The notes below the pieces were generated by a model, which saw only the letters and a program-made list of their open reading frames with translations, had not been told where the DNA came from and ran no database searches. 64,000 bases of DNA, taken from the NCBI GenBank assembly GCA_965227155.1, contig OZ245731.1, forward strand, positions 2,046,001 through 2,110,000. The letters run 5' to 3'. Position numbers and translations under genes: made by a program. Source of the stretch: UBA6059 sp965227155 (GTDB lineage Bacteria; Bacteroidota; Bacteroidia; Cytophagales; Cyclobacteriaceae). Of the stretch, positions 8,219 through 16,840 are shown piece after piece. Every line of letters starts with the position of its first letter. Positions within the stretch are counted from its first letter, which is position 1.

Positions 8219-9847
8219 TTGTCGGACCAGCACATGCCATCTTTTAGAGGAAGACATATCGTTTATGGTGTAGCACTTGTAGGAATTGGTGCGGTGGCAT
8301 TGTTGCTTAACCTGGGTCTGACGCCCCTTCATTTTGAAGAGCCGAGGCGGGCTATTGTAGCGCTGGAAATGGAATTGTCAGGCAACTGGTGGGTGCCTAC
8401 CATCAACGGTCATTTCTATTACAATAAACCACCGATTTACAACTGGTTTTTAATTGTGCTGTACAAGCTATTCGGGTACGAAGAATGGGTCATACGCCTA
8501 CCATCGGTTATGTCTTTACTTTTACTGGGTGCTGGTCATTTCTATTTCTTTAGAAAACGACTTGGTGCCGAAGTAGCGTTTTTAAGTGCCTTGTTTTGGG
8601 TGACCAGTGCCGATTTACTTTTCTATTTTTCATTTCAGGGTGAGATCGATCTTTTCTACACGCTGATTGTATATGTACAGGTCCTTACCATTTTCTATAG
8701 CTTCGAAAGAAAGCATTACTGGGCGTTGTTTCTTCTCTCGTATCTGCTTTGTGGCATAGGCTTTCTTACCAAAGGGCTACCCTCCCTGGCTTTTCAGGCC
8801 CTTACGCTGGTGGCATTATTTACTTACAAAAAACAGTTCTGGAAATTGGTCTCCCTGCAGCATGTTGCGGGTATAGTATTACTTTTTGGCGTGATAGGTG
8901 GTTTTTTCTGGCAATACAGTCAATTTAATGATCCGGTACCTTACCTGCTCCGATTACTGACAGAGTCTACCCGAAGAACCGCTGTAGGAGAAAATTCGTG
9001 GTGGGAGACGGTAGCACATTTATTCACCTTCCCCGCGATGCCTGCCAAGCTGCTATTGCCGTGGCTACTCTTTTTACCGGCGGCCTGGTATGGTTGGAAA
9101 AATATGGTTAGCCATGTACCACCGTGGATTCAATATGCCGCCCTATTTCTGATCGCGAACCTACCACTATACTGGCTGAGTGCAGGAACGAGGGAGCGCT
9201 ATCTGTACATGTTTCTTCCTTTCTTTTTTCTCATATTGGCGTATTGGTTGACTATTGCACAGAAGGAAAACCGGGCCACAAACATTGCTTTGATATTAAC
9301 TTTAGTGCTTACCTCTGCCGGCTTTGCTCTGCCCTTTGTGGGCTCATTACAAATAGTCGATCACCTCTACATGGTGGCTGGTTTCTTCATCGCATTTGGT
9401 GGGTTCATGGCCTATTTGATTTATACCAAAAGGGGTCATCCGCTGATGCTTTTTGCGATAATGTTTCTTGGTACTCGCATAGTATTTAATCTTACTGTAT
9501 TGCCGGTAAGGGCCAACAAGGCAAAGGAAGAAAACTATAAGGGTCAGGTTATACAAATGCTAAGCTTGACGGGAAATGATCCGGTAGATTTGAAGGTAGC
9601 GTCTAGTTATTCGACCTATCCAATACCTTTTACCGGAGATAGCATTACTTATCATGAAATAGATTGGCCGCCCTACCAGGTTAGTTATTATCTCAGTAGG
9701 GCAAATCGCTCCATCCTGCAGCAAGGAGGCACTGAGGCACCATGGCTGCTGACTGAAATTGAAGCAGAGGAAGCCGCCTCAGTACCTGATTCTTTGGTTC
9801 TAACATTGCCATCAAAGGGCCGATATTTTCAACTAAATAAGCGGTAA
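8219..9847 (+). CDS. GT39/ArnT-like polytopic glycosyltransferase
   Basis: A 542-residue protein with about 11-12 hydrophobic segments. Near the N-terminus the motif FEEPRRAIVALEM matches the D/E-E-x-R loop of the dolichyl-phosphate-mannose mannosyltransferase/ArnT family. A periplasmic loop contains NGHFYYNKPPIYNW, another family hallmark. It likely moves a sugar from a polyprenyl-phosphate carrier to lipid A, protein or a surface glycan; the acceptor cannot be told. The start is uncertain: TTG at 8219 or ATG at 8234. It lies on the same strand 9 bp after the AbiEii gene, but its composition is like the chromosome, so it is probably not part of the defence block. It converges on the kinase gene that follows. 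Confidence 0.85.
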   Translation: MSDQHMPSFRGRHIVYGVALVGIGAVALLLNLGLTPLHFEEPRRAIVALEMELSGNWWVPTINGHFYYNKPPIYNWFLIVLYKLFGYEEWVIRLPSVMSLLLLGAGHFYFFRKRLGAEVAFLSALFWVTSADLLFYFSFQGEIDLFYTLIVYVQVLTIFYSFERKHYWALFLLSYLLCGIGFLTKGLPSLAFQALTLVALFTYKKQFWKLVSLQHVAGIVLLFGVIGGFFWQYSQFNDPVPYLLRLLTESTRRTAVGENSWWETVAHLFTFPAMPAKLLLPWLLFLPAAWYGWKNMVSHVPPWIQYAALFLIANLPLYWLSAGTRERYLYMFLPFFFLILAYWLTIAQKENRATNIALILTLVLTSAGFALPFVGSLQIVDHLYMVAGFFIAFGGFMAYLIYTKRGHPLMLFAIMFLGTRIVFNLTVLPVRANKAKEENYKGQVIQMLSLTGNDPVDLKVASSYSTYPIPFTGDSITYHEIDWPPYQVSYYLSRANRSILQQGGTEAPWLLTEIEAEEAASVPDSLVLTLPSKGRYFQLNKR

Positions 9848-9854
9848 GCAGATT

Positions 9855-12800
9855 TTAAGCAAGACCTTTTGGGATGTTGATGATAAAGGCACTTCCACTA
9901 CCGGGCTTGCTTTTTACTTCGATAGTTCCCTGGTGTTTTTGGATGATACCAAATGAGATCGACAGCCCTAATCCTGTACCATGGCCCAGATCTTTGGTAG
10001 TATAGAAAGGCTCAAATATTCTATCTAATTGTGACTTGGGTATACCCCGACCATCATCACGGATGGATATCACAATATTATCGTCATGATTGCGTGTAAC
10101 GATGGTGATTTTGCCACTTAGTGCCACTGCTTCTATAGCATTGCTCAGGATATTCATGAAGACCTGGTTGAGCTGGCCCGGATAGCAATTAATTTCGGGC
10201 ATGAGGTCATCGTAGTGGCGGCTAACTTCTATAGACTTTTCCTTGAGTTTAGGTGTAAGTAGTACCAATGTGTTTTCGAGCCCTACATGAATATTGGCTT
10301 CTTTCATTTCGCCCTCATCTAATCGAGAAAAGTTGCGGAGGCCATTTACTATTTCTGAGGTACGATGGGCACCTTCTTTAATGGCGTTAACTACCTCAAA
10401 GACATTGCGCTTGGTTTCATCAAAATAAAGATTGTGCTTGAGGCTCTTAATGTCATGAAGCAGTGCCTTAGCCTTGTCAAGCTCCTCATAGTTTTCCAAC
10501 TCATCATATTTATCGAGCACCTCAATGAGTCCTTCCAGGGATGATTTTAGGCCATCCACACCGGCATATACAAAATTGATAGGATTGTTGATTTCATGGG
10601 CGATACCTGCTGTCAGCTCACCCAGAGATGCCATTTTTTCTGCTTGTACCAGCTTTGCCTGTGCTGCTTTGAGTTTTGACAGGGCTACCTCCAGTATATG
10701 GGATTTCTCAGCAATTTTTTCATAAGCGAATGCATTTTCAATGGCTATCGCCACATGCGTAGCGAGGTTTCTTAAAATATTGAGGTGATATTCTGAGTAG
10801 GCACTTTCCTCGTAGCTCTGCACTGTAATTACCCCAATGGCTTTGTTGTTGACCTCAAGGGGTTGATAGATGATAGAGTGCGCAGTTTCACCGGTCATAG
10901 AAGGCATGAATTTCTGCACATATCGATTAAAGTCTAATTGAAAATTATGGATCAGGATTTCCTTTTGCTGCTTGAAACAATGAATGGGGAGTCGGTTTTC
11001 TTCGTTTAGTGATACAGCAAAGGGCTCCAGCATTTTACCTTGCTGTATTGGCTGAGAAAACAGCAGGGCTGAGTGATCAGCATTAATCAGGCCTATGCCA
11101 AAATTATCCGTTGGTATCAGCTGCTGAACATGCTTGTAGAGCACAGCCTGAATTTTGTCTATAGACAGGTTGGCAGTGATTTCACTTCCTATTTTACCCA
11201 GCAGCTTGATGTTTTCGTAAGAACGCTCGAGTTTGCTATGTTGGCTGGTGATTTCCTCCTTCTGCCTATTAATTTCCGTGTTTTGATATTGCAATAGCTT
11301 ACGGGCCCTTGTGGTGCCACGATAACTTCGGTATATCAAAAACAGGATTATCAGCAATAAAAGTACGGCGCCCAGCGTGAAGTATAGAAGGTTTTTTTGT
11401 CGTATCAATTCCAGATCCTGGATGGCCTGGTTTCGCTCCAATAGCTCAATTTCCTTCTGACGTTCGGCTTCTTCAAGTGCCTTTTGTTTGAGTGCAAGGT
11501 CCTGGATAAAGCGGTCTTTTTGCAGCATGGCAATTTCATTGTCTTTTTTTTCTGCCTCTAGTTGAGATTGGGTGAGCTTTAAAGCCGCCTCTGCTTTTTC
11601 CCTTTCTGTTTTTTGATTTTGAAGCCGTACCTGTTGCAGCTCTTTTTCTCGCTGGAGCAACTCTATGTCCCGCTCTCTCTGGCTGCTTTCCAGCTGAAGT
11701 TCACGCAATGCCAGATCCTTGATTTGCTGGTCTACCATCAGCAGTTTTATCTCCTGCTCTTTTTGCTGTACTTCCTGTTTTCGCTCTAGCTGCGCCTGGC
11801 GCTGCTGCTTTTTTTCTTCCTCCAATTCGCGCCTAATTTTTTCATAGGTTTTGTAGTTTTCAAGTGCCTGCTTGTACCGGCCCTGCAACCCATATATATC
11901 AGACAGGCACTGGTAGCTATTCATCAACACTTCTTTGCCATCATATAATCTTGCCTGATTTATGGCTGTTTCGATGAATAGTTTTGATCTTTCAAGATCT
12001 TGCAGTTCGAAATAACTGAAGGCTATGTGATTATAAATGCGAGTCATCAATAGCGGTTGATCGCGAGCTTTGTCAGTTTTGAGGGATTTAAAAAAATAGT
12101 CAAGTGCCAACGGCAAATCCCCCATTGACTTATAAATAAGCCCGATATTAATCAAAATGGTAGGTTCACCTACATAAAATTCATCCTCTGCATAGATTTC
12201 AGACAGTACACTTTGAGCATCAATAAAATATTGGAGTGCCAATTCTTTCTCATTCAAATGATCATAGATAAAGCCAATATTGTTAAGCGTTTCAGCAATG
12301 CTCTTTTTGTCCTGTATGGCCTCCTGCAGCGATAGAATTTCCAGGTCATAAGCCAGGGCCTGGCCCGGTTTACCATTTTTAATTAGCAAATCCGAGATGC
12401 GCTTTAAGGTAATGATCGAAGCTTCCAATTGCTTTAGTTCTTTTTGCAAGCTCAGCGTTTCATTATAAGTGTTAATTGCAGCGTCAAATTGTTGGAGCTG
12501 CTCCTCTTCTTTCCCAATGTTTGACAATACTTGCAAGAGTTTGGTAGTATCCTGAATGCCTGCATAGCCTTCTCGGGCATCAGCAAAATAGTCCAGCGCT
12601 TTTACAGGTACACCCCAATGCACATAGAGCTGACCAATGGCCACATTGATATCTGCTATCGCTTCATGATTCTCAAGCTTTTGGTATTCCTGCCGGGCTC
12701 TCAGATAGTTGTCAAGGGAGGAGGCGAAAGACTCCTGTGCCTGAAAAGCCCGGCCCCTGAGTTCATAGAGTTTGCCCAGCGCCGTTATGGAATCTGGCTC

Positions 12801-12950
12801 ATTTTCAAGCAAATAATTGGTGATAGCCAATGCAGAGTCAAACTCATTGTATGTCAACAACTGCTCAGCCTGAGCAATGGTCTGGCAGTAGACTTTGTCT
12901 ACCTGACAAAACCATAATACTATGCCGATGATGAAAATGCTACACCTCAT
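9855..12950 (-). CDS. TPR-coiled-coil-GAF sensor histidine kinase
   Basis: A 1031-residue sensor. A signal peptide is followed by tetratricopeptide-type repeats to about residue 375, a long glutamine- and glutamate-rich coiled coil (about 375-525), one membrane helix (about 528-547), a GAF domain (about 600-740) and the kinase core. The phosphoacceptor is H785 in GIAHEINNP. The ATP-binding domain shows the N box (NILSNAIEA), DDGRGIPKSQ and GTGLGLSIS. The periplasmic TPR region should sense a protein or ligand, while GAF may bind a small molecule. It carries no receiver domain. It overlaps the upstream response-regulator/kinase gene by ATGA, so the two are coupled and likely work together. The signal is unknown. 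Confidence 0.92.
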   Translation of the reverse strand: MRCSIFIIGIVLWFCQVDKVYCQTIAQAEQLLTYNEFDSALAITNYLLENEPDSITALGKLYELRGRAFQAQESFASSLDNYLRARQEYQKLENHEAIADINVAIGQLYVHWGVPVKALDYFADAREGYAGIQDTTKLLQVLSNIGKEEEQLQQFDAAINTYNETLSLQKELKQLEASIITLKRISDLLIKNGKPGQALAYDLEILSLQEAIQDKKSIAETLNNIGFIYDHLNEKELALQYFIDAQSVLSEIYAEDEFYVGEPTILINIGLIYKSMGDLPLALDYFFKSLKTDKARDQPLLMTRIYNHIAFSYFELQDLERSKLFIETAINQARLYDGKEVLMNSYQCLSDIYGLQGRYKQALENYKTYEKIRRELEEEKKQQRQAQLERKQEVQQKEQEIKLLMVDQQIKDLALRELQLESSQRERDIELLQREKELQQVRLQNQKTEREKAEAALKLTQSQLEAEKKDNEIAMLQKDRFIQDLALKQKALEEAERQKEIELLERNQAIQDLELIRQKNLLYFTLGAVLLLLIILFLIYRSYRGTTRARKLLQYQNTEINRQKEEITSQHSKLERSYENIKLLGKIGSEITANLSIDKIQAVLYKHVQQLIPTDNFGIGLINADHSALLFSQPIQQGKMLEPFAVSLNEENRLPIHCFKQQKEILIHNFQLDFNRYVQKFMPSMTGETAHSIIYQPLEVNNKAIGVITVQSYEESAYSEYHLNILRNLATHVAIAIENAFAYEKIAEKSHILEVALSKLKAAQAKLVQAEKMASLGELTAGIAHEINNPINFVYAGVDGLKSSLEGLIEVLDKYDELENYEELDKAKALLHDIKSLKHNLYFDETKRNVFEVVNAIKEGAHRTSEIVNGLRNFSRLDEGEMKEANIHVGLENTLVLLTPKLKEKSIEVSRHYDDLMPEINCYPGQLNQVFMNILSNAIEAVALSGKITIVTRNHDDNIVISIRDDGRGIPKSQLDRIFEPFYTTKDLGHGTGLGLSISFGIIQKHQGTIEVKSKPGSGSAFIINIPKGLA

Positions 12951-14140
12951 TTTGCCATAGGTAATATTAATGTGGCCATAATGCCTCCGGTGTAGGTGCT
13001 TTCCAGATTTAATTGGCCAGACTGAAGAAGCGCAAACTCATGGCATAGTTTTAAGCCCAGGCCAATGCCCTTCTCTTCATTGGTGCCAGGCTTGGATTCA
13101 GTGAAGCTGCCTGCATTGAGTTTTTGAATTACCTCAGGAGCAATACCCACACCCGTGTCAATGATTTTTATTTTGCATCGCTCGCCATTGGGTTCGATGA
13201 CCAATTCTATGGATCCTGACTGCCGAGTAAACTTGATGGCATTACTGAGCAAATTTCTAAGGATCAATAGGGTTAAGTTTTTATCGCAATGGAGGACTGC
13301 ATTGGGATCATCTTTAGGAAACTTTAAGCTTTGACCCTTTTGATGAGCGATAAAAGAAAAGATGCCTTCCAATTCACTGAAAAGCTCACTCGCATGTATG
13401 GGTTTGGTTTGTATTGATAAAGACCCGGTTTGTGCAGAAGACCATTGTAGTAAATTGTCCATCAGGTCAATTACATGCTGAATGTAGCGCTTGGATTTCC
13501 GGCAATATTCCAAAAGATTTTCATGATCCATTTGTTCATTGAAATGAATAAGTATGTCAAGCAGTACATTTAAAGCTGCTGTTGGCATTTTCAGGTCATG
13601 CGATAGGATGGAAAAGAGTTTATCTCTTACAGCTACCAGTTCAGAAAGCTGCTCATTTTGTTGGGCGAGCGTTGCTGTGCGTTCTCTTACTTTTTCCTCC
13701 AGAGATTTGTTGGTTTCCTTAAGGGACTTGATCAAAGTCCTATTTTCATGAGTCAGCTCATATTTTTGAATGGCATTATCAATGGTGATCTTCAGTTGTC
13801 GATTATCCCATGGTTTTAGGACATATTGATAAATACCACAGCGGTTAATGGCCCGCATGATGATATCAATATCACTGTAGGCCGTAAGCACCATTCTTAC
13901 AACCTCAGGATGCTTCTCCATAGATTTTTCAAGAAACTCCACACCACTAAGCCCTGGCATTTTTTGATCAGTGATTACAACATGCATAGGTTTTTGATCC
14001 ATCAGCGCAAGGGCCTCTTCTCCGGAAGTGGCTGTAAATACATGATAATACCTGAAGAATACATTCCTGAAAACCACAAGATTGTTGGCCTCATCATCCA
14101 CGTATAGAATATTGTGCTTTCTGTCAGGTCTAGCCTCCAT
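12947..14140 (-). CDS. response regulator-histidine kinase hybrid (receiver, coiled coil, HisKA, HATPase)
   Basis: A 397-residue soluble protein with domains in the reverse of the usual order. The N-terminal receiver (residues about 8-125) has the DD pair at 15-16, phosphoacceptor D58 in VVITDQKMP and K109 in VLKPWD. A coiled coil (about 128-165) leads to a kinase core with H181 in LFSILSHDLKMPT. The ATP domain shows NLLSNAIKF, DTGVGI and GIGLGLKL. Phosphorylation of its receiver by the membrane kinase could switch its own kinase activity, which would make a relay. No output DNA-binding domain is present in either gene, so the downstream target lies elsewhere. Confidence 0.92.
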   Translation of the reverse strand: MEARPDRKHNILYVDDEANNLVVFRNVFFRYYHVFTATSGEEALALMDQKPMHVVITDQKMPGLSGVEFLEKSMEKHPEVVRMVLTAYSDIDIIMRAINRCGIYQYVLKPWDNRQLKITIDNAIQKYELTHENRTLIKSLKETNKSLEEKVRERTATLAQQNEQLSELVAVRDKLFSILSHDLKMPTAALNVLLDILIHFNEQMDHENLLEYCRKSKRYIQHVIDLMDNLLQWSSAQTGSLSIQTKPIHASELFSELEGIFSFIAHQKGQSLKFPKDDPNAVLHCDKNLTLLILRNLLSNAIKFTRQSGSIELVIEPNGERCKIKIIDTGVGIAPEVIQKLNAGSFTESKPGTNEEKGIGLGLKLCHEFALLQSGQLNLESTYTGGIMATLILPMAK

Positions 14141-14251
14141 AAAATGAAATTACTTAAATCCGATCCTACGGGGGATGCTAAAAGGCTTTAATTCATGCAT
14201 TTAGCTTAAAAATCCCCCATTTTACGTGACATATTCATAACAATTGAAAAA

Positions 14252-14275
14252 GGGCTTACTCGTATGAGCAAGCCC
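14252..14275 (-). terminator. intrinsic terminator after the FtsX permease gene
   Basis: GGGCTT and AAGCCC pair, and after one mismatch CTC and GAG pair, around a GTAT loop. On the minus strand the hairpin is followed by TTTTTC. It lies about 30 bp after the permease stop codon. Confidence 0.75.
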
Positions 14276-14304
14276 CCGACCGCTTATGAAAAAGATTTTA
14301 AATG

Positions 14305-16698
14305 CTATTCTTCTTTCAAGGAAGAAGCAGGGTTACTCATAGCTGCAGTCATGCTATGGTAGCCAATTGTGATCAAGGTGATTGCTACTGTAATGACAAT
14401 GGACAATAGAAATGTTAACACCGAAATGTCGATGCGGTAGGAGAATTCCTCTAGCCATTTGTCCATAAAAAAGTATGCAATTGGAAAGGCTATAAGCATC
14501 GAAATACTCACCAGGATCATGAAATCCTTGCTTACCATATAAATGATATCTAATAAGCTTGCTCCGATCACTTTGCGTATGCCAATCTCTTTGCGTTTGA
14601 GCTCCGCATTGTAGGAGGCCAACCCAAATAACCCCATACAGGCTATGATGATGGTGATAATCGAGAACAAAGCAAAAACCTGTCCTTTGCGGCGATCCTC
14701 TTCATATTGCTTGAAAAAATCCTGCTCTACAAAAGTGTATTCCAATGGGCGATTAGGAACTACCTCGGCCCATGATTGCCTGATTGTGTTGATTACTTCA
14801 TCAGTAGATTCAGGTTTAAAGCGTACGAGCATTTGGCCGTTTTCCGTACTCAGGTGCGCTACCATAGGCTCAATTGGAGCTTTCAGTGCTCTGAGGTGGA
14901 AATCCTTAAAAACACCTACCACTTTCATCTCTCGTCGATCGAGGTTTTGGTTGGCAATCACCATAAATCGTTTGCCGATAGGGTTATCCCAGCCCATATG
15001 GTCAACCATCTTTTCATTAACAAGCACTGCATCAGCAGTATCTCGTCCTATATCTTTATTAAATCCCCTGCCTTCTGCAATTTCAATCTCAAGGGTTTCG
15101 AAATAATGCTGGTCTATATAGAGCGTCTGGAAAACTTTATCTATCAGTTCACCGGTATTGGACTCCACAGTGGTGGCCTGCACGTTGAGGCTTTCTGTGC
15201 CAGGAGATGTCCAGCCACTTCCCACCGATTCTATGCCCGGAGATTGTAGCAATCGGGTTCGCAACACTTCATATTTTTCCCTGGCCGCAGATCCATTGAG
15301 GGGAATTCGGAGCACCTGGTCTTTATTCAAACCCAGGTCTTTGTCCTTCAAAAACTGCAACTGATCGTACACGATAAGCGTGCTGACAATCATGACCAGC
15401 GAGATCGCAAACTGTGCAATGACAAGCACCTTGCGCAAGGCGATATTCCCACCGGATGCCAACCGCCCTTTCAATACAGAAGCCGGTTTGAAAGAACTGA
15501 GATATAGCGCAGGGTAGCTGCCAGAGATAGCACCTATCATAGCAATCAATACCATAAACCCGATGATGACAACCGGCTCAAGGTAGAATGTCTGCGCAAT
15601 GGTCTTGCCGGTTAAGCTGTTAAACGAGGGTAGCAAAAAGAATATCAAAATGACACTGATGATCGCTGCTATACCCGTAACCACAATAGACTCTGTCATA
15701 AACTGCCAGCGCAGCTGCCTTTTGTATGCGCCCATCACTTTGCGTATACCTACCTCCTTAGCACGGCTGGTAGCACGGGCAGTGGCCAGGTTCATATAGT
15801 TGATACTGGCAATGATGAGAATGAAAATAGCAATGGCAGAAAAAATATAGATGTAATCCATTGACCCACTCGGATTGATTTCATTTTCATAATCAGATTG
15901 CAAGTGGATATCCTGCACGTTGATTAGGCGGAAGTCAGCATGTGCATCAAATTGGCTGAAAAGCTCAGCAATATATTTATCAAAAACCTCTGGAAATTTG
16001 GCTTCTAGTTTTTCCGGCGCATAGCCTTCGGGTAGCTGTATATAAAGATAATCATTGAGGTTGCCCCAAAAATTTACCCGGTCATCCGGCAGTGTTGCAT
16101 ATGAAACAATAGCACTGGGTTTGAAATGCGTTGCTGCTCGCGAGTCTTTCATCACGCCTTTGACCTCACGGGTCCATTCTTCTGAGCCAGTTTTTATCTC
16201 TTTGCCCATCGGGTCTTCATTGCCAAAATATTTTTTAGCCAGGCTTTCAGAAAGTACTATACTGTTGGGTTCGGCGAGGGCTGTTGCTGGATTGCCCTTT
16301 ATCAATTCAAATCCAAAGAGTGAGAAAAAGCTGGAATCTGCAAAGATGAATCCATCTTCATAGAATTGAGTTTCACCTTTGATGACCAACTCTTCACCCA
16401 TCGCATCTATACGGCAGTAATTGAGCACTTCGGGATAATCCTGGTGCAAAACCGGGCCAAGGGGTGCCATTACAGTAGCTGTTTTCAATTCAGTATCCTG
16501 AATGGTAGCCAGCGTATTGACCCTGTAAAGCTGTTCCGCACGGGGGTGTATTTTATCGAAACTAAGTTCATCTTTCACATAAAGCAGCAGCAGGATACTG
16601 GCTGTGATGCCTACCGTAAGGCCAATAATATTAATGGCGCTGTACAGCTTTTGATTGGCAATATTTCGGAATGCGATTTTTAAAAAATTTCTAATCAT
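14305..16698 (-). CDS. MacB/FtsX-type ABC transporter permease, four-helix duplicated form
   Basis: About 797 residues with two FtsX permease modules. One helix near the N-terminus precedes a large periplasmic MacB-like domain. Three helices follow at about 280-420, then a second periplasmic domain and three C-terminal helices. The motifs REVGIRKVMGA-like (AKEVGIRKVMG) and RKEIGIRKVIGAS, one at the end of each half, are typical coupling helices of this family. It needs an ATPase partner, which is not adjacent. Such permeases serve lipoprotein release, peptide export or stress signalling. The start was set at the ATG at 16698 because homologous proteins begin with M-I/L-R-N-Y/F-L; ATGs at 16707 and 16740 are possible. 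A 12-bp perfect inverted repeat lies just upstream. Confidence 0.88.
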   Translation of the reverse strand: MIRNFLKIAFRNIANQKLYSAINIIGLTVGITASILLLLYVKDELSFDKIHPRAEQLYRVNTLATIQDTELKTATVMAPLGPVLHQDYPEVLNYCRIDAMGEELVIKGETQFYEDGFIFADSSFFSLFGFELIKGNPATALAEPNSIVLSESLAKKYFGNEDPMGKEIKTGSEEWTREVKGVMKDSRAATHFKPSAIVSYATLPDDRVNFWGNLNDYLYIQLPEGYAPEKLEAKFPEVFDKYIAELFSQFDAHADFRLINVQDIHLQSDYENEINPSGSMDYIYIFSAIAIFILIIASINYMNLATARATSRAKEVGIRKVMGAYKRQLRWQFMTESIVVTGIAAIISVILIFFLLPSFNSLTGKTIAQTFYLEPVVIIGFMVLIAMIGAISGSYPALYLSSFKPASVLKGRLASGGNIALRKVLVIAQFAISLVMIVSTLIVYDQLQFLKDKDLGLNKDQVLRIPLNGSAAREKYEVLRTRLLQSPGIESVGSGWTSPGTESLNVQATTVESNTGELIDKVFQTLYIDQHYFETLEIEIAEGRGFNKDIGRDTADAVLVNEKMVDHMGWDNPIGKRFMVIANQNLDRREMKVVGVFKDFHLRALKAPIEPMVAHLSTENGQMLVRFKPESTDEVINTIRQSWAEVVPNRPLEYTFVEQDFFKQYEEDRRKGQVFALFSIITIIIACMGLFGLASYNAELKRKEIGIRKVIGASLLDIIYMVSKDFMILVSISMLIAFPIAYFFMDKWLEEFSYRIDISVLTFLLSIVITVAITLITIGYHSMTAAMSNPASSLKEE

Positions 16699-16747
16699 TA
16701 CTTTCATTATTCTGGTCAATGTATTTATGGCAAAAGACATGCCGATA

Positions 16748-16778
16748 CTACAAACGGCTACTAATCAGCCGTTTGTAG
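16748..16778. promoter_or_regulatory. perfect 12-bp inverted repeat between the SNF2 and permease genes
   Basis: CTACAAACGGCT at 16748-16759 and its exact complement at 16767-16778 are separated by 7 bases. Read on the minus strand no T-run follows, so it is not a classic intrinsic terminator. It could end SNF2 transcription in another way, act as an operator for the permease gene, or form a 5'-leader hairpin. Confidence 0.55.
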
Positions 16779-16840
16779 GGCGAGAATACAATGGGATGTT
16801 CGAAATAATTGAGTAATTCGTACGGAATCGTACAGCGGTA

